In this document: positions 47,631 through 57,369 of the stretch, piece after piece
Numbering within the stretch: position 1 is the first letter of the stretch
Layout: each line of letters starts with the position of its first letter
Origin: an uncultured Lachnospiraceae bacterium
Lineage (GTDB): Bacteria; Bacillota; Clostridia; Lachnospirales; Lachnospiraceae
Assembly: GCA_946403625.1 (NCBI GenBank)
Contig: CAMJAP010000003.1
Location: 1 to 64,000 of the forward strand
DNA length: 64,000 bases
Direction: 5' to 3'
The notes under the pieces: generated by a model
The model's input: the letters and a program-made list of their open reading frames with translations, nothing else
Told to the model about the DNA's origin: nothing
Database searches by the model: none
Made by a program: the position numbers and the translations under genes

Positions 47631-48650
47631 ATGGCATTATTTGAATCATATGAAAGAAGAGAGCCGCAGATCCTTGCTTGTCTGAAAGAGTATGGCATTT
47701 CTTCCATCGAAGAGTGCAAGGAGATCACTGAGGCTGCTGGTATTGATGTATATAAGCTGATCGAAGGCATTCAGCCGATCTGCTTCGAAAATGCAAAGTG
47801 GGCATACACCGTTGGTGCTGCTATCGCAATCAAGAAGAACTGCCGCAAGGCTTCCGAGGCTGCTGCAGCAATCGGTATCGGCCTGCAGGCATTCTGCATC
47901 CCGGGTTCCGTTGCTGACCGTCGTAAGGTAGGTCTTGGCCATGGTAACCTTGGTAAGATGCTTCTGGAAGAGGATACCGAGTGCTTCGCATTCCTGGCTG
48001 GTCACGAGTCTTTCGCAGCTGCAGAAGGTGCGATCGGTATCGCTGAGAAGGCTAACAAGGTTCGTCAGAAACCGCTGCGCGTTATTCTGAACGGTCTTGG
48101 TAAGGATGCTGCTCAGATCATCTCCCGTATCAACGGCTTTACTTATGTAGAGACCAAGTACAACTACTTCACCGGTGAGGTTGAGGAAGTATTCCGCAAG
48201 TGCTACTCCAAAGATCCGGAGTCACCGCGTGCAAAGGTTAACTGCTACGGCGCAAACGACGTACAGGAAGGTGTTGCGATCATGTGGAAGGAGAACGTGG
48301 ACGTATCCATTACCGGTAACTCCACCAACCCGACCCGTTTCCAGCATCCGGTTGCAGGTACCTACAAGAAAGAGCGCGTAGAAGCTGGTAAGAAGTACTT
48401 CTCCGTTGCTTCCGGTGGTGGTACAGGCCGTACCCTTCACCCGGATAACATGGCTGCAGGTCCGGCTTCCTACGGTATGACCGATACCATGGGCCGTATG
48501 CACAGCGATGCTCAGTTCGCAGGTTCCTCCTCCGTTCCGGCTCACGTAGAAATGATGGGTCTGATCGGTGCAGGTAACAACCCGATGGTAGGTATGACGG
48601 TTTCCACCGCTGTATCCATCGAAGAAGCTGCAAAGGCTGGCAAGTTCTAA
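47631..48650 (+). CDS. GGGtGRT family protein
   Basis: SVASGGGTGRTLHPDNMAAGPASYGMTDTMGRMHSDAQFAGSSSVPAHVEMMGLIGAGNNPMVGMTV. Confidence 0.85.
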   Translation: MALFESYERREPQILACLKEYGISSIEECKEITEAAGIDVYKLIEGIQPICFENAKWAYTVGAAIAIKKNCRKASEAAAAIGIGLQAFCIPGSVADRRKVGLGHGNLGKMLLEEDTECFAFLAGHESFAAAEGAIGIAEKANKVRQKPLRVILNGLGKDAAQIISRINGFTYVETKYNYFTGEVEEVFRKCYSKDPESPRAKVNCYGANDVQEGVAIMWKENVDVSITGNSTNPTRFQHPVAGTYKKERVEAGKKYFSVASGGGTGRTLHPDNMAAGPASYGMTDTMGRMHSDAQFAGSSSVPAHVEMMGLIGAGNNPMVGMTVSTAVSIEEAAKAGKF

Positions 48651-48678
48651 GAACTGCATAATAGTAAGAAATAAAAGA

Positions 48679-48710
48679 ACCGTCGTTAGCGATAACGACG
48701 GTTTTTTTGT
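48679..48710 (+). terminator. Intrinsic terminator of NifU-like/GGGtGRT operon
   Basis: AACCGTCGTTA gcga TAACGACGGTT followed by T7. Confidence 0.8.
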
Positions 48711-48738
48711 TTTCCCCCCAAAGGGCGGATGAGGGGCC
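48711..48738. repeat. Dispersed repeat remnant (copy 4)
   Basis: ttttccccccaaagggcggatgaggggc shares the 3' half of copies 1-3. Confidence 0.5.
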
Positions 48739-48751
48739 ACCCCTATAGTTG

Positions 48752-50698
48752 TTAGCTCCTCGGCTGCCCGTCCTTAGCGTGCACTTCCTGTTTGATGCGA
48801 TACATCAACTGGTCGGCTTCTCGGACATAATCTTCCAACATCTTGCCGGAGGAAGGATTGGTCACTACATAAGCACAGCTGACGGTGATCTTGTAAGGAC
48901 GCCCGGAAGTGCTGTTGTTTTCTTCCAGGATCCCCAACAGCCGTTCTTTCAGATCCGCAGCGGTTTCTTCGCCGCTGTCCGGTGCGATGATGAGGAATTC
49001 GTCACCGCCGAATCGTACGCCGATCCAGTCGGGCTGGATGTTATCCCGAATGGCATTGGCCACGATACGGATCGCGATATCGCCTTGCAGATGCCCGTAG
49101 TGGTCGTTGATCCGCTTCATATAGTTGATATCAACAAACATAACCGTCATCGTCTGCTTCAGGCGGGTGCAGGTTTCAAAGATGGGGTCGACCTTGTTCT
49201 CATAAACAAAGCGGGTATACAGGCCGGTCATCGGATCCTTGTCATAAATGCGTTTCAGATCCTGATTCAACATATCCAGACGCAGATTACTGCGCAGCTG
49301 CATCAGGGACTGCTGTACTTTTTCCAGATACGAGAAGAGATTGCTGGAATCCAATACATAAGCATCATCCGCAAAGATGATATATCCGTAGTCGTATTCG
49401 TAGTTGTGCAGCGCACAGAAATAGTAGATGTGCTGCTCGCCGGGGGCTTTTTGGTAACCTGGGATCAGCTCACGTCCGTGCAGATGCGCATCCTGCACTT
49501 CTTTTCCGTTCAGCCAGGACACCACCACATCCATAGGGAAGCGGAATGGGTCATTGATATCAAAGATCTCGGCAGATGGCGTCAGCGGATTTTCAAAATA
49601 GTCCGGACACAGTACGATGGCAAAGGAGTCGCCTTCACAGCTGTGGTCGGCTGCATAGTGCTTGCTCAGCACCGGCTTTAAGGACGGGTAATCCGTCAAT
49701 CCGGTGATGCGCATTGCCAGGAGTCGCTCGCGTTGTTCTAAGATATTGAACTGCAAATGCTTGTGATACGAGGTCTGGCAAAATTCCTGACGGATCTTTA
49801 CATAGTCACGCCCGCCCGAACACCGGCAGCTTTCGCCCGGTACGAAAACGGACGGAAGCGAGAGCCTGGTTTCTATCGGCTTTCCGAGGATCTGGTCAAA
49901 CAGCATCTCGCAGCTGCGGTAGCCGACCTTTTGGAAGTTGGGGCTGACCGTGCACAGAGACGGGTAGAAGGTGGTTCCTTCACTGCCATGATCATAACCG
50001 GTCACGATCACATCCTCCGGAAGGGAATAGCCCAAACGGAGCAGTTCGGAAGAGACGGACAGGGCCATTACATCGTTGGCGCAGATGATCGCATCCGGCA
50101 GGGAAGGATTGGTGGAAACCATTTCCCGGATCAGGTAGCTGGGATCCGCATTGTTCCAGTTGCCGTAGCAGATATCTCCCGGCTCCAGTGTGATGCCATG
50201 CGCAGCCAATACCTCACGGGTGATTTCGAGACGTTCAATACTATCCACATGGTCGGGAGTACCGCCCATAAATACGACATGTTTTACATGGTGTTCTTCG
50301 ACAAGATGCGTCACCAGCGCTTCCATACCGTCACGGTTGCGCACGCGGATGGAAGGAATGTCGTCAATATCCATACCGATACTGACCACAGGTACGCCCA
50401 GATCTTTTGCCTTGCGGCAGAGTTCGATTGCAGTAGGTGGTGAATTGAGAGTTGCGGATAAAACGATGATCCCGTCAAAAGAAGACAGATCCCCCAATTG
50501 ATAGAGGTTCAGCTGTCCCTGAGTCAGAGTGGTATGCACACTGTAGGATGCGTAACTTAAGAAAACAAAGGTATCAAAGTCTTCCAGTTCAGCATAGCGT
50601 TTCACGCCTTCGAGCGTTTGCTGAAGAGCTTCCAGATTCCATCCGTTTCCGTATACCGCTATTTTATGCTTCATCTCCCCTAAGCACCCCCAATACAA
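48752..50698 (-). CDS. LacI/GalR-type ligand-binding domain fused to GGDEF diguanylate cyclase
   Basis: IICANDVMALSVSSELLRLGYSLPEDVIVTGYDHGSEG; DPMTGLYTRFVYENKV; MFVDINYMKRINDHYGHLQGD; VRFGGDEFLIIAP. Confidence 0.9.
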   Translation of the reverse strand: MYWGCLGEMKHKIAVYGNGWNLEALQQTLEGVKRYAELEDFDTFVFLSYASYSVHTTLTQGQLNLYQLGDLSSFDGIIVLSATLNSPPTAIELCRKAKDLGVPVVSIGMDIDDIPSIRVRNRDGMEALVTHLVEEHHVKHVVFMGGTPDHVDSIERLEITREVLAAHGITLEPGDICYGNWNNADPSYLIREMVSTNPSLPDAIICANDVMALSVSSELLRLGYSLPEDVIVTGYDHGSEGTTFYPSLCTVSPNFQKVGYRSCEMLFDQILGKPIETRLSLPSVFVPGESCRCSGGRDYVKIRQEFCQTSYHKHLQFNILEQRERLLAMRITGLTDYPSLKPVLSKHYAADHSCEGDSFAIVLCPDYFENPLTPSAEIFDINDPFRFPMDVVVSWLNGKEVQDAHLHGRELIPGYQKAPGEQHIYYFCALHNYEYDYGYIIFADDAYVLDSSNLFSYLEKVQQSLMQLRSNLRLDMLNQDLKRIYDKDPMTGLYTRFVYENKVDPIFETCTRLKQTMTVMFVDINYMKRINDHYGHLQGDIAIRIVANAIRDNIQPDWIGVRFGGDEFLIIAPDSGEETAADLKERLLGILEENNSTSGRPYKITVSCAYVVTNPSSGKMLEDYVREADQLMYRIKQEVHAKDGQPRS

Positions 50699-50982
50699 AC
50701 ATCACGCCTTTATTTTATCATATTTGTCATAGAGATACAACAAAAGAAGTATATTTTTTGTTAGAATACAACAAATTGTTGTTACTATTTGGGATTAAAA
50801 TGCAAAATGCGTAGTAAATGCGCGAGGGCAAACAAGAGAGGGCGCGGAATGGGGTGAAAACGCAACCTGCGGTAGCATATTTTCTAATCGAAATACCATT
50901 GTTAGCCGGGGGCGGACATGGTATATTTATGTTATGTTTAAAAAATGACCAAGAACGGATTGGCGAAAGGAGAAGGTAGCGG

Positions 50983-52149
50983 TTGAAAGAAAGAGAGATC
51001 GCAAATCGGATCGCGACCATAAAAGGGCTGAAGATGGTCCATTTCTACCGGCTTTTCGGCGGAGAAGGACCGATGTGCGGTATACTGGCGTACTATGGGG
51101 ATCAGACGATCAACATGTGCAATGGGGATACGCATTTTAAGGAATTGTTTGAGCGGATCGCGCTTGTATATGAAAGAGAAGCATCCGCAAATGAGATCCT
51201 GACAGATGAAGAAACGATACGGGTGCTGAAACAGGCAAACGCATTCCGGACAGAGGATTTTGAAAAAAAGCTGGAGGGATATACACAGGTTTCGGTGCCG
51301 ATACTGTTGCCGAAGGCATTCTGTGCATTGTATCTGGTGCCGATCATCCGTTATGTTCTGGAATCTCTTTATAACGGAAAGGATCCGGCATCTGCGGAAG
51401 AAAAAAAGGATCCGATCGTCTTTGACACATTACCCAGACAATGGTTCGGAAAAGGCATTTTACATGCGATGCGGGGAGAAAAGCATCTGCAATTCCCGTA
51501 TCAGATCTTTTCGATGGCCGGCGAATGCTATGATATTATGGTGCGCAATGTGCTTTCGGACGGCAATGCCTTAAAGATCGAGATCACATTCGGGTATGAC
51601 AGGATCACGGTTTCCTATTACGACAGTTATTACCAGTATCAGGGAAATCTGTTCTTTGTTATGAAAAAGCAGACCGGTTTTGTTTCCCACGAACTGCACC
51701 AGAAGGTGAGTTTTTCGGCGGACGGGTCCGATGCCGGAAGCGAGGGCGAAACCATGTTTACCGTGGAGAGCGAATGCGCTGCGGGAAGCGGGATTGTACC
51801 GACGGAACGCTGTCAGCAGCTTTTAGGGATCGGAGCCGGGGAATGGAATGTCTGTGAACTTCCCTGGGGAGAACGCATTCTGAGCGCATCGGTCAATGGT
51901 ACGGAATATCGTGTGCTGATGACGACGGAAAGTGATCTGACGATCAGTTATGTATTGTGTTTTCGTTATCTGACCGGAGAGGGCGATGCGCCGCTTGCAT
52001 TCGGAGAGTATTCGTTCCGTTTGTACGAACGAAGCGATATTACGGAATTGCATCTGCTGGATCTGGATCCGCCGGGAGAGGGCAGATATCAGGAGCGATA
52101 CGCAGGCAGATATTATAAAGCAGAGAACACAGGAACGGACCGTGCATAA
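50983..52149 (+). CDS. Hypothetical protein (possibly DUF3878-like)
   Basis: 388-aa ORF, TTG start after GGAGAAGG; family assignment from recall only. Confidence 0.5.
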   Translation: MKEREIANRIATIKGLKMVHFYRLFGGEGPMCGILAYYGDQTINMCNGDTHFKELFERIALVYEREASANEILTDEETIRVLKQANAFRTEDFEKKLEGYTQVSVPILLPKAFCALYLVPIIRYVLESLYNGKDPASAEEKKDPIVFDTLPRQWFGKGILHAMRGEKHLQFPYQIFSMAGECYDIMVRNVLSDGNALKIEITFGYDRITVSYYDSYYQYQGNLFFVMKKQTGFVSHELHQKVSFSADGSDAGSEGETMFTVESECAAGSGIVPTERCQQLLGIGAGEWNVCELPWGERILSASVNGTEYRVLMTTESDLTISYVLCFRYLTGEGDAPLAFGEYSFRLYERSDITELHLLDLDPPGEGRYQERYAGRYYKAENTGTDRA

Positions 52150-52175
52150 GACGGCGCAAACAAGGAGAGGAAAAG

Positions 52176-54419
52176 ATGGCAAATAACTATACCAATATCG
52201 GAAAAGTAACATTGAACAGAAAACTGAACAAAATTCTGGATGAGTTGCGTATGGATATGGCGAAGAAACCGTCCATCGCAGACGCAATCCAGGTATTGAT
52301 CGACGGTCTGGAGAAAATGAAGAACGGAAAGGAAGAGCCCAGGATCAAACCGCTGGCGCTCTACCTGGAGATCTTGGAGATGATCCGCGAAAAGACGCAG
52401 CATTCCGATACATTCCCTGTGCTGGTGTATAATGCGGCAACGATCTATGACCACCTGTTTTTGCTGGGAGAGAATACTCCGGATTTTGATGAAAAAGTAG
52501 AAGTCTTTAAACATCTGGCAGGTCAGAACGGTCTGCTGATGAAGGGCTTTTTTGATCCGTATCTGTTTGCGTCCTTTTCGGATAAGATGCAGTACCTGAC
52601 ACTGGTAAATGTGCTTGCGGAGCAGCAGAACGGCCTGAATGCATTTACGGTGCTCAAAGATCATGCATTGGAAGTTCGTCAGTTTTTGATCGACGATGAT
52701 GCTTATCTGGCATATCTGTTAAAGACGGCGCGGCTGTTATCGGAAACGGCACCGGATAGTTTTGATGAGGTTTTGAAGCAGGAACTGTGGAAGATGCAGC
52801 GTACCAACGGTCTGTATGACATCGATCCGGTTCGTCTGGCGCAGGTGGAGAAGAATGTACAGACGGCGTCTCTGACCGTGGAGAGCGGAAAGAACGTTCT
52901 GGAGGCGTTGGACAGAAAGAATCATGACATCGAGCGCATCATGCAGGAGATGGATGAGAGAACCAAGGAAAATGCCAAGAATGCGGAAATACTTTTGGAT
53001 ACCAAGGTAAAGAGCGCGGGAGAAAAGCTGGACGCCGTATTGCAGGAATATGCCGAATCGCAAAAGAAATCCATCTTTTTGGAGAAGGAGATCTTCCTGA
53101 AAGAACTGTTCTCGGAAGCAGAATCGGAAATGACGAAGTACAAAGGCATGGCGAAAGCGCTGACGGCAACCACATCGGCGGAGATCGCGTCTCTGAGCAA
53201 AGATGCGGAAGCTGCCATTGCGCGTCTGAACAGTGCGGCGAATACAAACGGCAAGCTGATGGAGGCATCCAAGCGGGCCAAGGAAGACAAAGACCTGCTG
53301 GATAAACTGGAGAAACTGACACTTCTGAACGACGTGATGATCGAAAAACTCGGAACGGATGTGCAGGAAAAAACGGTGGAGGTAAAGGAAGTACCGGTTG
53401 CCGCACCCGTGCAGCAGGTAGCAGCCGCTCCCGCCGATGCTCCGGCAATGCCGTTCTATCGCGGCGGTAAGGGCAGAGAGGAACGGCCGATCCCGACCGT
53501 CAATCCCCTGCTGGATCGAAACATCCCGTTCCAGAAACGCTACAGCATTGCCATGAAGGAAAAGCAGCGCAGAATGGAGCAGGGCGAGATCTTCCACGAA
53601 ATGTTCGACGATGTGCTTACCGCCGTGATGGAAGAAGTAAACCCGTATCTGATCGGACCTTCCGGCTGCGGTAAGACTTATATGACCCGTCAGATCGGAG
53701 AGATCCTGGGGATCGAACTTTTTGATATTGGTTATATTAATGAAGAATATGACATTCTGGGCTATGTAACGGCAATGGGCGAATACAGTGAGTCGAATTT
53801 CTATCGTCTGTATAAGTACGGCGGTATCGCTTTCTGCGACGAGCTCGATAACGGTAACAGCAAAGCAACGGTCAAACTGAATTCGTTTTTGTCCAACAGC
53901 CAGAAGGCAGGATATTGCTTCCCGGGCGGGGAGTATGTGGATAAGCATCCGAACTTCCGCGTGATCGCAGCCGGTAATACGGACGGATCCGGTGCCGATA
54001 TGAACTATTCGACCCGTGAAAAGATCGAGGAATCCGTACAGCAGCGTATGATCCCGATCTATGTGGATTATGATAACCGTGTAGAGCAGATGATCCTGCG
54101 GGATTATCCGGACTGGTTCGAATTTGCATGCGCATTCCGTGCAGCTACCGATGACTGGGAGACGGCCTGCGGCATTCCGGCACAGGGTATCTTTACGACC
54201 AGAGATTCTTACCGCGTGAAGATGTATCTGGATAACGGCAGCTTCACACCGCAAAAGATCATGAGTTATGAATTCGTGCAGACGAAAGAGCCGGAGTATT
54301 TGGGCTTTTTGAAGGAAGATATTTCCAAACGGTTGAAAAAAGGATCCGGAGCATTTGGCGTTTATCAGGTGTTTGCACAGGTAGCAGATGAAGCAAGAAA
54401 GAAAAGAAAAGGCGTATGA
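52176..54419 (+). CDS. MoxR/dynein-related (AAA_5-like) ATPase with long N-terminal helical/coiled-coil region
   Basis: GPSGCGKTYMTRQIG Walker A; GGIAFCDELDNGNSKATVKLNSFLSN Walker B; FRVIAAGNTDG. Confidence 0.85.
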   Translation: MANNYTNIGKVTLNRKLNKILDELRMDMAKKPSIADAIQVLIDGLEKMKNGKEEPRIKPLALYLEILEMIREKTQHSDTFPVLVYNAATIYDHLFLLGENTPDFDEKVEVFKHLAGQNGLLMKGFFDPYLFASFSDKMQYLTLVNVLAEQQNGLNAFTVLKDHALEVRQFLIDDDAYLAYLLKTARLLSETAPDSFDEVLKQELWKMQRTNGLYDIDPVRLAQVEKNVQTASLTVESGKNVLEALDRKNHDIERIMQEMDERTKENAKNAEILLDTKVKSAGEKLDAVLQEYAESQKKSIFLEKEIFLKELFSEAESEMTKYKGMAKALTATTSAEIASLSKDAEAAIARLNSAANTNGKLMEASKRAKEDKDLLDKLEKLTLLNDVMIEKLGTDVQEKTVEVKEVPVAAPVQQVAAAPADAPAMPFYRGGKGREERPIPTVNPLLDRNIPFQKRYSIAMKEKQRRMEQGEIFHEMFDDVLTAVMEEVNPYLIGPSGCGKTYMTRQIGEILGIELFDIGYINEEYDILGYVTAMGEYSESNFYRLYKYGGIAFCDELDNGNSKATVKLNSFLSNSQKAGYCFPGGEYVDKHPNFRVIAAGNTDGSGADMNYSTREKIEESVQQRMIPIYVDYDNRVEQMILRDYPDWFEFACAFRAATDDWETACGIPAQGIFTTRDSYRVKMYLDNGSFTPQKIMSYEFVQTKEPEYLGFLKEDISKRLKKGSGAFGVYQVFAQVADEARKKRKGV

Positions 54420-55360
54420 AAATAAAGCCGTACAGAATAACGCTGGACAATAAAACATATAGCATATACCGCATGGATTTTCACTCACTGACGGAACTGG
54501 AGATGTATCTGGAGGGCGGACCGAAGGTGAACAAAGAGATCTTTCCGGTGCAGAAGAGCGTGGAGATGCCGGAAAGCTTTGCCGGGGAATCCCTGGCGAA
54601 GGCGATCCGGTATTGCCATGGCGGATATGAGAACGGATTTGATCTGTTTCTGCAGGTGAAGAAGGAACTGGAGTCGGCCAATGTGAAGTATGAGTACTTC
54701 CGCCGCAGTGTGCCTGCAGTCGTCGGTTCCAGGCCGCATATTCCGAATTTTGTTGCGGGAACACCCAAGACCATGTATCGTCTTGACCGGGTGAAGGAAA
54801 AGAAGTTTGTCGATCTGTATATCAATCTGGTGTACAGCGGTGTGACGACGCAGGAGCAGATCATCAACCGCGGGATCCTGACGCTGAACCTGATCAGTTT
54901 GTATGAGCAGCAAAACATCGGTGTGAATCTTTATGCGTTTGAGGCGAGCTATCTGGCGAACGAGATTTTTATTGCAGAAGTCATGCTGAAGAAACCCGGG
55001 CAGTTGCTGAATGTCGGTAAATGCTATTATCCTTTGTGCGGACGCGAGTTCATCCGCAGACTTTTGGTGCGCGTGAAAGAATCGATGCCGTTTCAGCAGA
55101 ATTGGGGACGGGGCTACGGAAGCGTATTGCCGGAACCTATTTTGAAGCAGTGTATGAACATCGGTGATAACACGATCCTGATCCGTTCGCCCATCGAGAT
55201 GGGACTGAAAGGGAAGAATATTTACGAAGATGCGGCGATCTTTTTTGAACAGTTAAAACTGAACGATTCGATACAGGTGCCGAAGTACCGTGACTATATG
55301 AATAAAACAGAGGTACAGCGGGACGAATCCGGGAGATTTCGGAGTAAGGGAAACCAATAA
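54416..55360 (+). CDS. Hypothetical protein, VWA-like partner candidate (resembles a phage-associated DUF)
   Basis: ATGA overlap with AAA gene; KFVDLYINLVYSGVTTQEQIINRGILTLNLISLYEQQNIGVNLYAFEA VWA-like pattern without clear MIDAS. Confidence 0.5.
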   Translation: MKIKPYRITLDNKTYSIYRMDFHSLTELEMYLEGGPKVNKEIFPVQKSVEMPESFAGESLAKAIRYCHGGYENGFDLFLQVKKELESANVKYEYFRRSVPAVVGSRPHIPNFVAGTPKTMYRLDRVKEKKFVDLYINLVYSGVTTQEQIINRGILTLNLISLYEQQNIGVNLYAFEASYLANEIFIAEVMLKKPGQLLNVGKCYYPLCGREFIRRLLVRVKESMPFQQNWGRGYGSVLPEPILKQCMNIGDNTILIRSPIEMGLKGKNIYEDAAIFFEQLKLNDSIQVPKYRDYMNKTEVQRDESGRFRSKGNQ

Positions 55361-55375
55361 GGAGAAGAGTGATTC

Positions 55376-55993
55376 ATGAGCGAAATGAATGCAGAACGCT
55401 TTGCAGATATGTCGGCAATATTGCATCTGGGGCGGACCAGTCAGAATAAACTGGCTGATGTGAATAAAGTGGTGACGGACCGGATCCAGGGAGAAGATTA
55501 CAGCAAGGTGAATCAGCTGTTTGAGGAACTGCTGGCAATTGCAGGAGAGACCGATATCAAAAAGATGGCGCAAAAGGAAGAGCGACTGGACGGACTCAGC
55601 AGTGATCTGGCAGGACAGCGCATTGAACTGTTGAAAGAACTGGAACTGCTGCAGGCGATGCGCTGCACCAACGATGTCTATAACGAACAGTTGCGACGGG
55701 ACATCGATGAGGGCGAAGCGTTTTTACACTTGCCGGTACAGGCAGGACAGACGGATATTTATACCCGTCAGGATGCGATGCAGAAAAGAGTGCAGGAATT
55801 GATGCTGACCTACAATGTGGGTATCAGTTTTTCCGAGCAGATCAAACTGGCAGAGGCGAATATCACATCCTTATCCGACCGGATCTGGAATGTATTGATG
55901 AACCTGATCCCGTTGCTGCGCGGACGGCTTTCCGTGGAACATAGCCGGATCATGGTTACGGAGATCCGTAAAGTGATGGGTGAGGAAGCGTAA
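55376..55993 (+). CDS. TelA-like (toxic anion resistance) truncated protein
   Basis: QKRVQELMLTYNVGISFSEQIKLAEANITSLSDRIWNVLMNLIPLLRGRL resembles TelA core KRI..L.LSR....Q.APQIRLIQ.N....VEKIQ....NTIPLWK. Confidence 0.6.
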   Translation: MSEMNAERFADMSAILHLGRTSQNKLADVNKVVTDRIQGEDYSKVNQLFEELLAIAGETDIKKMAQKEERLDGLSSDLAGQRIELLKELELLQAMRCTNDVYNEQLRRDIDEGEAFLHLPVQAGQTDIYTRQDAMQKRVQELMLTYNVGISFSEQIKLAEANITSLSDRIWNVLMNLIPLLRGRLSVEHSRIMVTEIRKVMGEEA

Positions 55994-56002
55994 GGATGCT
56001 TT

Positions 56003-56788
56003 ATGGATAATAAATCGTTTGATACAAAGCGTATCGCGGAAGGTTATTTGAAAAGACCGTGGCTTCATAAAAGTGTGATCGAAGCGGTGAAAAAAGACCT
56101 GGATCTTTCGGAGAGTTTTAAATTCCGAAACGGACTGGATGTAGGATGCGGTGCCGGCTTGTCTGCAAAAGCGTTGCGTCTTATAAGTGATCAAGTAACG
56201 GGGACGGATATTTCTGAAGCTATGATCGATGTGTGCAAAGAAGTATACCGTGATGGTACGGCGTATTCCTTCTATGTGGCAAAGGCGGAAGAGACGGTGA
56301 TGCCGCAGGAAAAATACGATATCGTAACGGCGGCCGGTTGCATCAATTGGGTGGATGAACAGCGCTTTATGCGAAACATGAAAGAAGTGTGTGCAGATAA
56401 CGCGATCATCCTTATCTATGATTTCGGCATTACGGATCGTATGGAAGGGAATGCGGAATATACAGAATGGTACGAGGAAGAATACCTGAAGAGATTTCCG
56501 AAACCGCCCAGAAAAGAAAATAAATGGAAGCAGGAAGATCTGGCGGAAGGATTGTATATGGAGAAACAGACGGAGTATGAAATGACATATCCGTTTGAGC
56601 TCGATGCGTTTGTTGATTTTATGATGATCCAGTCCAATGTAAATGCAGCCATCAACAGCGGTGCGATATCGGAAGTAGAAGCAAAAGCGTGGATGCAGGA
56701 AACGCTGGCACTAATATTTAACAATAATGAAAAGAATCTGATCTTTGGTGGTTACAGCTGGTATATCAGACATATAGGGAATCAGTAA
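56003..56788 (+). CDS. Class I SAM-dependent methyltransferase
   Basis: NGLDVGCGAGLSAKALRLISDQVTGTDISEAMID; IVTAAGCINWV. Confidence 0.85.
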   Translation: MDNKSFDTKRIAEGYLKRPWLHKSVIEAVKKDLDLSESFKFRNGLDVGCGAGLSAKALRLISDQVTGTDISEAMIDVCKEVYRDGTAYSFYVAKAEETVMPQEKYDIVTAAGCINWVDEQRFMRNMKEVCADNAIILIYDFGITDRMEGNAEYTEWYEEEYLKRFPKPPRKENKWKQEDLAEGLYMEKQTEYEMTYPFELDAFVDFMMIQSNVNAAINSGAISEVEAKAWMQETLALIFNNNEKNLIFGGYSWYIRHIGNQ

Positions 56789-57106
56789 ATGAACATATTG
56801 TTTGTATGCAGTCAGAATAAAAGAAGAAGCCTGACGGCGGAAAAAATATTAAACGGATATAACGGACATACGGTTCGTTCCGCCGGAACGGAAAAGAATT
56901 CGAGGGTGAAACTGACGCCGGGACTGATCGGATGGGCAGATATGATATTCTGTTTTGAGAAGAAGCATCTTCGCAGGATCAAGGAAAACTATGCGGAGGA
57001 GGCTTCCGGTAAGAAGATCATCACAATGAACATTCCGGACGAATACGAATATCTGGATGAAGAACTGCAGGATCTATTGTGGAGCTACGCGGAAGAGTAT
57101 TTATGA
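56789..57106 (+). CDS. Low-molecular-weight protein tyrosine phosphatase-like protein
   Basis: MNILFVCSQNKRRSLTAEKIL (CxxNxxRS P-loop). Confidence 0.75.
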   Translation: MNILFVCSQNKRRSLTAEKILNGYNGHTVRSAGTEKNSRVKLTPGLIGWADMIFCFEKKHLRRIKENYAEEASGKKIITMNIPDEYEYLDEELQDLLWSYAEEYL

Positions 57107-57150
57107 TTAGCTGCCTGTTGCCGACGGTGACAGATCTCGTGATTACGGAC

Positions 57151-57188
57151 GAGGGCAGGGATGTGTCAAAGCATTCCTGCTCTTTTTA
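57151..57188 (+). terminator. Intrinsic terminator
   Basis: GAGGGCAGG..CCTGCTCTTTTT. Confidence 0.55.
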
Positions 57189-57369
57189 CATATTTTGACA
57201 AAAAGTCAACCGATAGTTGAAAATGGCGGATTTCTACACTGCAATTCTACCTATGCTTGATATGAAAGATTGTACTCAACGCAAAATAGTGTTATATTGA
57301 CATTGTTCCACCGGGGAATGATCGATCGTGATGAGAAATACATAATGTTCCGGACGGGAGGTAGTGTAT

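Noticed and set aside
48679-48704. AAGAACCGTCGTTA as another REP/RAYT-like motif
   Set aside because: It is the left arm of a perfect intrinsic terminator (AACCGTCGTTA/TAACGACGGTT) and lacks the CCCC..TGTC part.
52737-54764. 675-aa minus-strand ORF opposite the AAA ATPase
   Set aside because: Antisense shadow; the + strand protein has clear Walker motifs.
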